Source: Romanomermis culicivorax
Lineage: Eukaryota > Nematoda > Enoplea > Mermithida > Mermithidae
Direction: 5' to 3'
Assembly: GCA_963922205.1 (NCBI GenBank)
Contig: CAWUHX010000386.1
Coordinates: 169,882-233,881, forward strand
DNA length: 64,000 nt
The translations under genes were made by a program, and so were the position numbers. Positions 50,001 to 61,200 of the stretch are shown piece by piece (within the stretch, counting starts at the first letter, position 1; every line of letters begins with the position of its first letter). The notes beneath the pieces are model-generated. The model was not told the DNA's origin. It saw only the letters and a program-made list of their open reading frames with translations, and ran no database searches.

Positions 50001-53000
50001 CAAGTAATTTGCATATAATTTATGCAAAGATGGTGATATAATAAACAATGTCGTGACACCTTAACAATATTATTTCAGTTGATGATTCCCCGTCAATGGC
50101 TGTCGTCGGTTCGAAAATTTTCACAGATATTGTCGAAAGTAAGTTGTTAAATTCTCCAAAGGAGGTCATTGCTCAACATTTTTTGATAGTTTTAACAAAA
50201 AGTGATCAACGATTGAAATGTTTCCGCAAAATATGAAAATTAGATCAAAATTTGCATTTTACCTTTATTTATCCGATCATTGTACAGTTTCCGATTCCAA
50301 TCTCAAAAGTATTGATCAATCATCGTGCAATTGCCGAAAATCTTCATCGTTCAATCCGAGCGAATTCAACGACAACGATAGCGGTTCTTCAGATCAAAAT
50401 GACATATCCATAGCTAGTAGTTTTTCATCCCCGTCGCTACAACGCAGTCGTGTTTCATTGCGCGTTGAACATTTGGTAGCCGCTGCATCGGCGGCCGCTT
50501 TAGTCTCAGTTATTGTCGGATTAATCGCCGGCATTCGATTGAGTCGCTGCGACACTAATTTTGGTAAAATAACGTGCATGTACTGCTCATTCAAACAATG
50601 ATTAACTGCGATTTTCTTCACTGTTGTTGTAGATCTTGATTATTCTCCGTGAAATTTGAAGAATATATCGAATTTTTCAAATATCGGACGTTCTTTATCT
50701 CATTTTTGATGCCGATAGAATTCCATAAGGGAAAATCAGATGGTTGATATTGAAATTCGAATTGTACGAATTGTTGAGTTTTCTTTTGAGGAAATGTTGT
50801 TTTCGAATTTTCACGTCATGCATATTTGAATTTTTTCAATGATGATTGAACGTTTCTGGTGATTTTTCGCGGAGTAGATCGGGTCACAATTTCCCATTTT
50901 CAGTTAAAGTTGAATCTTCATCGGTTAAAGTTGAATCTAAAACCTGTCATCCATCGCACTAGTAGTGTTCACGGAAATGTATAATCTGAATTACTGCATA
51001 TCATTATTGATGGAATACTCCAAAATTTTAATTGTTTCATCAACTGTATATTTTCCTCAATTTTATTCAAAAGTCAAAATGGCCTGTCAGCCTATCTTAA
51101 CAAGTGTACGTCAAATGCACTAATTTTTACAGCTTAAACTATGATAATCTCCCGTATACTTTAGCATTTTTTCGACTCATTTGCGGTCGAGGTGGCTGCG
51201 TCAAAAGGTCGAAGTCTGGTGCCAGCAGCTCCGATCGATCGACAACGTCCATGGCTACTGACATAAATCGAAATATTTTATCGAAGCAAAAAAAGAATCT
51301 ACCGTCGTCACCTCACGTACGTAACTTTTTGAATATTTTTGTTTTTTTCCTTTTTTTTGATATAAATGCGCACACGGTTTTTTGGTAAGTTTTTCAGTTA
51401 CCTAAAGATTTAATATTTCTTTTGAAAATCGACATTTTTTATGAAAATGAATCAAGACGGTCATTTTTGTTTCAAGAACTGGGGTTCGTATGCGCAAATA
51501 TCGCCAACTCAATGTGTCTTAAGCACTGTGTTCTAAAATAGTCCACTTGAGCAACTCTTAGCTCAATGAGATGAGCATAATATCTTGTTGCAATAAATCT
51601 ACAACGCGTATTAAAATTGGCGTCTTGTGAATACGGCGTTAATGGTTTCCAATCAACAGTTTAGGTTTGATCTCTATCAGAGGTCCCTAAGGTCAGATTT
51701 TTTAGGTAGTGGTAAAGTTTAAAATTTGCGGGGGTAGTGTAAGCTAAATGTCCACTTAACGCTTCATTTTGTCTCAAAATTAGGCAATTAGTGATTAATT
51801 TTTAGGAATTTTGGTGGGACTAATACCCATACATGAACGTGTGGGGTTCGGGGGGTTTTGACCCCCAGCAGATTTTTATTGACCCCCAGCAGATTATTGC
51901 TGACCCCCATCAGATTTGACTCAACCAGCTATGATTGAGAAGTTGACGAAGGAAAATGAGCAAGAGAGAAGAGGAAGTCGTCATAAAAATGGAAATGATG
52001 CTGTAGTTTAACAATTTTCTAAACAAAGCATACTTGATTCCAAAAGAGTAATATTAAAACTTCAAAAAGTGCCGTCTAAGCAAATTATTTCTCACATCTG
52101 ACTAATATAGTTGTAAGAATATGCTGTTTGGACGCTAGAAGACCTTTCTTTTTATTATCAGGAATTAAAAAAAATTTGTATTCCACCCCTTGTCCTGGCT
52201 GACCCTCAGCAGAATTTCTATTCTGTGCGTGTATTCTAATACCAGAGGTCCCCAAGGTCAAAAATTTAGGTAGGGGTAAAATCGTAGATTATTTGAAATA
52301 TGCTGTGACCTTTTTTTTTTGCTCCCAACTTTTTGCGAAGGAGGGGGTTGTAGTACTCTAACCACATAGAACTAACAAAAATGGATGATGCCCCTACTTT
52401 ATCCTTTTTACACTCAAAAAACATTTACTACTTCAACTCCATTTTCCAGCTGCAACTTTAATGCACTATTTATACGTGCAGAATAGTCAGACTTTGCAGA
52501 CTGTTGTGCCAACTGATTCCTGCACATTTCAAGAATCGGGCACGACATACGTTTGGAAACACTGTTTCAACCAGCATCTTCAGCAGTATGGGCTTATCCC
52601 ATCACTGATTAGGCTTGGAACAGTGCTTCCAATTGAAAGTCTTGATGCTGAATGTGGCTTTAGTATTATTAAACCCATTAGACTATGAACTACGAGTTTG
52701 AAACCAAGTACCACTCCTGATCCACATCAACAGACCTCACATGTCTCAACTCATTGCAGGAAAGTATGCCACAGCTTGGGTAACCATATGCGCACAGAAC
52801 ATCCAACGCAGAAGCGGGGAAAAGGAAAGGAGAGCATGAAGAGGAAGAATTTTAAGAACATAATGTTTTTCTTCCCAAGGGGCGATTTTTTCATTTATCA
52901 CATAAACATAAGTCATTATTTCATCTCCCAATTATATATATAATGATTTCCTACAAGTAGTATGTATTAATGTGCTGATATCCTTTCCTAAAAATCGCTA

Positions 53001-53715
53001 TATGGCACAGAAGTTGCATACTTTCCCATTATCATTTGCTCAGTAAATGTGTCAAAAAGAGCAGTGAGTAATTCCTCAGAATCACACATTCTGCAGTTTT
53101 TCTCGAATTAGTATAACCTACTGGGGAGAGGATGAAGTCAACCAAAATTTTTTGCTATAGTGAGCTGTTTTATGGGGGTAGTAAATGAATTTCCAAATCT
53201 AAGACGGGGGTAATACCCCCCCCCATACCCACCCCCCATGGGGTGCTCTGTCTAATACCCCCCTCATATCCCTCCCCATGGGGCAGTCTGATCTCTATCG
53301 TTTAATATAATACCAATCGATATTCCATAAAATTGTATTCGGATTTTATAGAATTGTATGTATGACGGACCTTTTCAAATTTCTCTAGATTTCCTCAGCT
53401 CCGATCAATGCCTACGAGTATGAAACGCCGCATAGGCCTTGCGACGTTAGCCGATCTTCATCCATGAATACTGAAACGACGACCCTTAAATCAACCATAA
53501 TGAACGACTCGCAATTATTGCGATTGAATTCGTGCAATTTAGAAAATTCTCCCCATTGTTTCGATAACGTTATAATGACGCCGATTTTAGACGATGACAA
53601 GAACAATCGTACGATTTACGACGATACCATTACGTCGCCGGCGACGAATCAAAATAATTACAATAACTACAGTACATTGCCGAAAGATTATAAAGTTAAA
53701 AAGACGTATTTATGA
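38062..53715 (+). CDS. Transmembrane semaphorin (Sema-1a type)
   Basis: Exons: 38062-38170, 44009-44102, 44165-44210, 44426-44488, 44860-44967, 45336-45798, 48052-48278, 48328-48529, 48628-48958, 49927-50003, 50079-50138, 50288-50563, 51165-51316, 53389-53715. Every join uses GT/AG and keeps phase; the total is 2,535 nt, 844 codons plus stop. The signal peptide is MFLICSGFSFIALWFSYAWA. The sema domain (about 45-505) shows LIGARDHVYKI, DTEMCFLKGKSK, EDCHNYIRIL, VCGTNAFKPTCRQY, YDPSHNSSAFF, LIYAVF and GSAVCAY. The PSI domain (about 514-570) has NCDKAPNCRIC and DPYCAWD. A hydrophobic helix (about 656-676, VAAASAAALVSVIVGLIAGI) precedes a 168-residue, Ser/Thr/Asn-rich tail. No Ig or thrombospondin repeat is present, which fits the invertebrate class 1. 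Semaphorins are plexin ligands in axon guidance and cell migration; class 1 proteins sit in the plasma membrane. The first intron is 5.8 kb. Confidence 0.95.
39645..39965. mobile_element. MITE-like block with reiterated GTCGAC units, in semaphorin intron 1
   Basis: The left side repeats AGTCGACTGTCCCAAG-like units every 15-18 nt (39651-39740). The right side repeats the opposite orientation, TGGGACAGTCGACTTAT, ACTGAGACAGTCGACC and TGGGATGGTCGACTTAC (39820-39945). GTCGAC occurs about ten times in 320 bp. This resembles the sub-terminal repeats of a small DNA transposon. A family C repeat copy follows directly (39995-40115). Confidence 0.75.
42290..43080. repeat. Long polypyrimidine low-complexity tract in semaphorin intron 1
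   Basis: About 800 nt are dominated by T with scattered C and G on the plus strand (for example TTTTTCGTTTTTCATG), with few A-rich breaks. Similar tracts occur at 5590-6010, 45810-46520, 47770-47930, 49230-49900 and 58250-58400, all on the sense strand inside introns of plus-strand genes. They may be splicing-related or degenerate simple repeats. Confidence 0.7.
46560..47760. repeat. Repeat-derived DNA in the semaphorin intron 45799-48051
   Basis: Opens with a perfect 20-bp palindrome CCATATGGCTAGCCATATGG (46581-46600) and a related TCATATGGCTAGCCGTATGG at 46623. At 46720-46780 CCAATTGGCTCCTAGG and GGCCAATCCGAATTTCAACG occur; similar words recur at 47525-47590 (AGCCAATTTGGCTTG, AAAGCCAATCAGAATTTTCAGGAGCC). 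This suggests a degenerate inverted-repeat element of about 1.1 kb. The same TGGCTAGCCATATG word is at 39-52. Confidence 0.55.
51660..51800 (+). repeat. Repeat family F, copy 1
   Basis: ATCAGAGGTCCCTAAGGTCAGATTTTTTAGG...GGGGGTAGTGTAAGC...TTTTGTCTCAAAATTAGGCAAT is matched in reverse at 57545-57685. A partial forward copy, ACCAGAGGTCCCCAAGGTC, is at 52244. Confidence 0.8.
51840..52250 (+). repeat. Repeat family D, copy 2, in the last semaphorin intron
   Basis: Same ordered blocks as 30020-30360: GACCCCCAGCAGATT (three times), ATGATTGAGAAGTTGACGAA, GAGAGAAGAGGAAGTCGTC, AAGCATACTTGATTCC, CTCAGCAGAATTTCTATTC. Confidence 0.85.
52445..52690 (+). pseudogene. Possible hAT transposase C-terminal remnant
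   Basis: An open frame at 52461-52688 ends in IESLDAECGFSIIKPIRL. This recalls the C-terminal block of hAT transposases, where an Asp/Asn-Cys/Val-Glu-Arg-x-Phe-Ser motif precedes a basic segment. Only this weak resemblance supports the call. It lies in the final semaphorin intron. Confidence 0.25.
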
Positions 53716-54643
53716 CGCTGAAGAGGAGGAAAAGAAGAAAACAAGCAAGAAATTCAGCGACGCTCAATTTTTGTAAGGATTTCTCGGCTCAGGGTATCTC
53801 GAAAAAGCGTTTTTTCTAACGTGATGCAAATTTGTACAGTCAGGTTGTTTTGTTTCTAAATTTTGCCTTGTATGTCGACGTTATAGCGGAGGTTTAAAAA
53901 ATTTGAAATAGAACAAAATCCGTTTCCTGTGCAGTAGAACTAACGAAAGTTTTACATTTCGATCTGTAGAAGATTGTTTTAGCTTTGTGCGAAATTTATT
54001 CGTTATAATTTTTGCGCAGTTCTAATCATATATGTATCTGTGCTCGTATGTTTAGGGTGTCAATGAAATTTTTTATCGTTAGGACCATGATGTTGTTCAA
54101 AATTTAGTTAGGCTTTTTTGCCTACCATTCGTAAAAATAGTTTAAAATGTGTGATTGCAGTAACAAAATTCACAAAAAATTCTCATCTTAATTTTCAGAG
54201 TGCCCAAAAATTGACATTTTTACCAAAAATGACTTTAATAACTAACTTTGTCCTCCTTGTAGTACTTCCAAATTTTATTATTTTCCACCATGTAATTGAA
54301 TTATTTATAGACATTTCCGCGTATATGTTTAGACATCCGCCCTTTTGACTTTTACTCTTTGTTTTTATTGCCTTTGAAATTACTTTGTCTCCTTACTTAT
54401 ATCTCGTTTTTCGAGCATTTGTGTGTATTTTTGTATTCTTCTGCCTGCAAATTCACTTTTCTCTATGCATAAATCGTGTAAGTATAACTTTCGATGAATA
54501 TGTTGGGGTAAAAAAGTTTATGAACTTTTTTGTGCAGAATCCTTGATTCTAAGAAGATGACTAACCAAATACAATTTACCCGATCATTTATTCTATCAAC
54601 CAGGTGCTTTTTGAGCATGCTTGAAATTTTATAAATAAAATTT

Positions 54644-54649
54644 ATTTTA
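54644..54649 (+). terminator. Candidate polyadenylation signal of the semaphorin gene
   Basis: AATAAA about 930 nt after the stop codon at 53715, in AT-rich sequence that carries no other gene before the next start at 55236. Usage is not shown by the sequence. Confidence 0.4.
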
Positions 54650-55225
54650 TATCGTTTTATGTGTATAATTTATTGCATGTCATGTTTTGTTACCAAGATT
54701 TTCGCTTTTGTACGTATTTTGTGTATCGTGATGCTGCGATTACGGTGAATTCATGTGAAAAAATTATTTTTTGATTAAAATTTCTAATCGATCTGCTAAT
54801 TTTTCTTTACGTATAGTCGAGGCTTGTCTTCTGATTATATTGTTTGATGTCCAACACTTGAAAACCTGGGCATGTTTCATGAAATTTTTTAGTTTCGTCT
54901 TACAGTTAAGAATGGTATAGTTTAATATTTTTAATTTGTAACCCTCCTACATGTGCAGTAATTTTGATGCATCAATATTCTGAGTACCTTATGAGTCTGA
55001 ATTAAAATTACAGGGGGTACTTTTTGATTCTCTGGACATTTTCACTTCTAGCTTCCCAAGGTCAGATTTTTTTTAATTTTCCTAATATCGGGTGATCAAT
55101 ACCCAAAATATTGCTTGAATATGCGTCAAAAATTTCCATGTTTTTATTCGATTTTCATTGTCATTAAAATGAAAAGTTTTCGAAATGTTATCATTTTCTC
55201 ATGTGGAATTTTGTCCTTTTTCCAG

Positions 55226-55235
55226 GGCACGCAAA
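55226..55235 (+). promoter_or_regulatory. Acceptor just upstream of the FKBP8-like start codon
   Basis: CTTTTTCCAG ends at 55225 and the ATG starts at 55236. The acceptor means the leader of this mRNA is spliced, either from an upstream non-coding exon or by a trans-spliced leader if the organism is a nematode. No candidate upstream exon was recognised. Confidence 0.5.
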
Positions 55236-58200
55236 ATGGCGGAAAGATCGGACACGCCGAACAGCGCCCTGAGTGAATGGGAACGCGTCGCGGAAGAAAT
55301 AACGGGAAATTGGATCGACGTTTTCAATGACGGGTCATTTTTGAGGCGGGTCAGTTCTTTTTTTTCCTATTTTAGAATGTTTAATTTTATCCACATTATT
55401 TGCTACTTTGCGTAATGCGATTATCCAATTATTTTTTGGGTATCGATTGAATAAGATCTTCACTGTAATTTTAGTATCAGTGGAAGAAGCATGTTTAAAG
55501 GTATACTTTTTGAATCAGAGTACATCTCCGATTTTCGCAAAACAGCAACAATGACGCGTATAAAATCGCTCAAGTCGCTGCGAAATTCATTTGAATTTTT
55601 CAGATTTGCAGTAAGTAATTTGATCAATTCAATCGTCAAAAACGATCATCAATTATTTTATGTTACACGTTTGGTCCGTATGAGCCCTTGATGACTAGAA
55701 TTTAGTTTTCAAGACAACTTAAATTACAGAAGTCCTGAAAATAATAGATTTCGAGTTTTTTCACAATTTTTATGTTTAGATACGTTTTTCAACAAGAAAT
55801 CGAATCTAAAAACATGAGTTGCGGGTCGTCCACATACAACTTTGTATGAGAAATTTATCGATGTCAGATCACGCGTTTACTAAAATTTGATTCACATAAA
55901 TTAGTTGGATTCTAGAGAAAGGGAAACGTGCTTTTTCTGTCGTATCATTCAATCGTCGCTGTGGAAAGCTAATTTTCAATGCTTGATTAGTTTAACAGTT
56001 AAGAATCACTTGTGGAATTAAAAAATTGTTTTTCCCATTATACACTCGATTCAAACCTATATTCATGTGAAATTTCGTACAAAAATCATATTTTCTTGAA
56101 TTAAACAATGAGTCGGTAGATCCGATCAAAGTATACCGTAAAAGACCGCAAGAAATTACCCGTACCGAAAAATTCTGGGTTTTTCACGATTTTGAATACG
56201 ATAGACCAAGAAAAGAATATTTTTGTAAAATTTTGCAATAAAATCGTATTTTCCTTTCATAAATTTGATATAATTTAAAGTTTACTGTAGCCAATACAAA
56301 AAAAATTGAATCTTCAATGAAATATGCAAAACAGTCCCAGTTCAGAATTCACTTTTAATCTAAGGTAGAAATTCATCGCATTATTAACGTTTCAATATGA
56401 TTTTTTCCACAGGTTGTACAAAAAGGCGACGATTTGGGCACATTCGAAGTGACAAGTAACGTAATTTCGAGCGCAAGTTCCACGACTGAAGCGGAAAATA
56501 TCGATTCGGTATCGGAAATTAATACGCCGCTTACGAGTCGGAATATGACGGAAAATTCACTGAATTCGAATTACGTAAATTCTCTACCAGCTGCGTTGGG
56601 CGGTAATAGTATCATCGGCACGCCTAAAATCGGCGATCGCGTCAAAATTAAAAGCTGGGGCGTGGTAGAAAGTAAAGAGAATAATACGACTACTAGCTCT
56701 TCGCCACAATCTAAGATCGACGAATACGAATGTTTAGACTTCGTTGTTGGATTATCAGACGTTTTGCAAGGTATTTCTACTAATTCACACTTTGAGTTAT
56801 TCAACCACCCTAACAAGACCATGAAGATGAAATTTTGACGGCCTCTTGGCATCCAGTCAACTTTAACATTTTTTACTAACTGAAAAAGGAGAATATTGTG
56901 GAATATCGAGAGTCTGGCACAATAATATGAAAATTTTTTAACAATTTTAAAGTAATTCCGTGACTCAGAAATATACTGTCAAATTCCGAAAGCTATAGGA
57001 AATCGAAAGTTTTCAAATATTCAAACTGTCTCAGAATTCATGGCAAGTTTTCAAAATCAACTAAGCTTTGAAGTGTAGATGCACGCGGTCATATGGTTCT
57101 GAGGGTATTGGAAGTTCCAAAAAATAAAACATTGCATAACTTCCCGAGATTTGTTTTCCTAGCAGTTATTGTTAATAATACTAGCCCATTTTATCGCACA
57201 ATTTCCGCAGTGTTGAAAAATGCTGTATTCGGTCATGACAACTGGGAGGCCAAATTCGCTGAAAAAACGTCATGCTTATCCACTTTTGATTTTGATAGAA
57301 CTGTGCCGACATCTGAGTGTTGCTTGATTAATTTTGACCATTCAAGCAGATTATCGAAAAAAATTTCAAAGTATTCTGGTTGCCGCTCAAGTTGTTTCCG
57401 ACTGTATCTCCACATCATTCGTGTGGTGTTATGGCCATGAAATCTTATTCAACTGAAAATGGATCTATATCCATTTTAAGTTGAATAAGATTTCATGACC
57501 GTATCAGACTACCCCATGGGGGAGGGGTATGAGGGGGTATTACTCCTGCCTAAAGTCCTCAAAATTGATCACTGGTTGCCTAATTTTGAGACAAAATAAC
57601 GTGTTTAGTGAACATTTGGCTACACTACCCCCGACAATTTCCAATTTTACCCCTACCTGAAAAATCTGACCTTGGGGACCTCTGGACCGTATATATTGTT
57701 GCCTCGATCTTATCGGATATGAATTTTTACTGAAATTTGAGGCCGAGAAAGATCTAACTTTATGTAGGAAAATACACCTGTTATTAATTTCAAAATGTCG
57801 AACCATGTATCAGCATATGCATCTTTGATTTTCAGTTTACGAGCTTGCCGTTCAATTTATGACCGTTAATCAGGTTGACGAAGCCAAAGTGAAATCCAGG
57901 TTTGCATACGGCGATTTGGGACGGTAAGAAAGAATCAGAGCTTGTTTTTCACTGGAGGTTCAACTCATATAGTTTATATAGGGGTCAAAAAATATGCGCC
58001 TGTTTTGTATACTTTGTATTCTTTGTTTTCCATTAATTGAACTCACTTTTTGTTGTAGATGCAATGACATAAGGATGGGTAAAATAGGTTCTTGAAAAGA
58101 ATTTACAGGGTCGCTACCCGCTAGTATCATAAAGTTACCAGTGTCGTAAGTCAACCTAGTTATGAGAGTCGAAAAAAGTTTTTAACGAATCAGGATTACA

Positions 58201-61200
58201 GTTTACCTCCTCTCCCTGGTGATCTTGTTAATTATTGCTATGCCAGTCTTAGTTTTCCCGTTTTTTCTATTCTTAACTTTCTCGGTTTTCTTACTCCCAC
58301 AATTTTTATATAAAATTGTTTCAACGTCTTCATCATTTCTCCATTTATTTTTTTTTTGATTTTCTTATATTCTACTGCTGCTTATTTTCTTTTATTTCTT
58401 CTCTTGACACATAATTCTACTTCTCCAGGATACCGGACGTACCCGAAAACGCAACGATAATTTACACTATAAAACTATTATCCATAGAATCCGGTCCCGA
58501 TATTTATAATTTGAATTTCGACGACAGAATCGCTTTTTGGTAATTTTGCATCGAAAATTTTTTGTTTTTAGCTCAAATTTCCACCATACCGTTTCAGCGA
58601 TGCTAGAAAAAATAGAGGCAATTACTTTTTCAAACGCCAAGAATTTGATCGTGCCGTCGGCGTTTATAAAAAGTTTGATATAAAATTCCGATTCTTCTAT
58701 ACATTGCTCAATAAAAGAAATTTTCGAACTTCCCAGGGGCATGCAAGCGGCTGAAGTTAAATTCGACGAAAGTATTTTGAACGAAAACGAACGTAAAAAG
58801 TTCAATGACATCCGAATCGCATTGTACAATAACATTTCCGCCGCCTATCTAAAAGTGAATTTCTCAAAAATGTTCAAAAAACCTCGAAATTTTTCAGATT
58901 TTAGTCCAAAAAACGATTCTATGATTTTAGCTGGAAAATTACGATGGTACAATCGCTGTATCGGAAAAAGCTTTAAAAATCGCGCCCAGAAATTTGAAAT
59001 CGCTCTTCCGTAAAGCTAAAGCTCATTTCGCCAAACACGAGTTCGAAGAAGCTCTATCTTGCTACAATAAGCTGATTTCTTTGGGGCATACATCGGAGGT
59101 GGAGTTGAATTTTTTCGACTATTGGAAATTTTAATTAAGGTTTTTATTTAGGAGGTTGACCAAGAAATTATGCGATGTAAAAGAGCGGTGAAGAGTGAAA
59201 ATGAACGAAAGAAAAAGTTGTATGAAAAAATGTTGGGCGTCAAAAACGATACTTGGACGGTAAGGATTTTTTTTTAATTTTTGATGACGAAATCTTGATT
59301 GAATAGGAAAATTTCTAGTTTAATGATGTCAAAACTATACATTGGAAGCTCATACGGAAATCTGTCACAATTGTCATCACTTTTTCCAAAACCGAAGTCG
59401 CAGGACTGATAATCGTGAAATGAAACTGATATTTTTAATGGTATTTTTCAGTTTTACTTCGATTTCTTGCATTTCTTTTGTTTATGTAAATTCAAAGAAT
59501 TATTACTGATACTTGACGAATTGACGGTTTTTCTATTTCTGATGAATGTTCAGTCGACATTTTCAACACTTTTTGCTTGGTAATTCTATGGTTTTTTCTT
59601 CCTTAAAAGTTGCATTTCAGAAGTATATTATTTTCGTGAGATTGATAACATTTAATCAACCAATGAAACAGATATACTATTTTAGTGGCTGGCTAAATGT
59701 TTCTAATCAGAGTGATAAGGTTTAAAATTATATCTAATTTTGCAATTAGTTCAACTTTCGTAGCCAATGTCTACCAAATCTTTGGGTGAAAAATGTTATA
59801 TTTAAAGGAAAGAAAGATTCTTTATTTAATGAATAGAAATATGAAAAATCATTTCAATATTAAATTGGAAGCATTGTCAGTTCGATATAATCCGGAATAT
59901 AAGCGAAAATACAGCGTCGACCTCTTCTGATGAATAAGGACCGAAATTACATAAATTTCAAATTGATAACAATCGAGCAACCAAAATTCAGAAATCTGGC
60001 AATCTATAAGACTTGGGTCAGAAAATCTCGAATAAAAAATAAAAATACCATACAAAAAAATTAAAACTTTTCTTAATGCTCGGCATTGTGATGAGCATGT
60101 ACAAAGGACATCTGGACGTCTAAAATGACGTCATATGTTTATTCAATGTTTGTCAAAAGACGTTCAAGCTTAACACGTTTAAAGTTTGACGAAAAATTTA
60201 GACAGGGTGGGACCCTGGGTTAAGTAACGTGAAAATTTTTCAAATTATGCTTACACGTTTTTTTATTATTGTTGTACTTGGTGATGGAAATACATGGCTC
60301 TAGCATTTGTAAATCAATTTGGAATTAGGCTTTAAAGCGAACTTTTCTCAATTGATCATTTTTTCATTGACCGATAATGAATTCTAGGAAAGTTTTGAAT
60401 TTTCAAAAGTTGCATTGCAAGGATTCGAGCATTAGTACCACAGTTGAGATAATAGGGAGTCCGATGCGAGATTGATACGAATTTGGCTGTAACTTCGAAT
60501 TTTTACCGAACGGGCGGCCTATATTTTGATTTTATCCAAAAGCTGCAGTTTCGAAATTGTGACAAAAATGACGGATTGTTTACCAACAAATATCGTAGAC
60601 AAATATGCTGAATTTCCAGATAATGCGGAGGATATGTTACTGGATGCGTAGTAGGGACCTGCATGGGCAACAAGGAAACGGCCCGGCCCGCCCAGGTTGC
60701 CTTCTCGGTTCGAGCTTGGTCCATGAAAGCTCGTTTTTTTAAAAGTGTGTCACAATGATGAAAAATTATGATAACGCAAAAAAATTAACCGAAACCAATT
60801 AAAATTTAAGTTACTAAATAAAAATATATCAAACTATCAATTTTTCTAGAACTGATTGTATTCACTTGCAGTACTGTAGTCTTTTGAAATGTTTGAAGTT
60901 TAGGAACGAAGCATTTGCACTTGGAAAATGAATAAAACTTGTCTCTTGTCATTATATCGCTGTTTTTTGTCTTTAAATTAGTCTTTGCCAGATTTTCGAA
61001 TTTTTGCTACATGTTTTCAATATGATTTTGGCATTCTGCCCGACTGGAAAACGATTGAATGGTTGAAAATTTAGACTTTTTATCCATAAAATAAATGCTG
61101 AAAAAATTCTTGTGCCAGCGTTGTTGAATATCAAAATCCAAAAGTTTTTTTCTGGCACTTTGCGCTAGAATTATATTCAAATCCACTTCAGGGGTTTACA

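Noticed and set aside
57093-57440. 115-codon open frame in the FKBP8-like intron
   Set aside because: No family recognised and it runs into the hairpin at 57436; treated as intron or transposon remnant.
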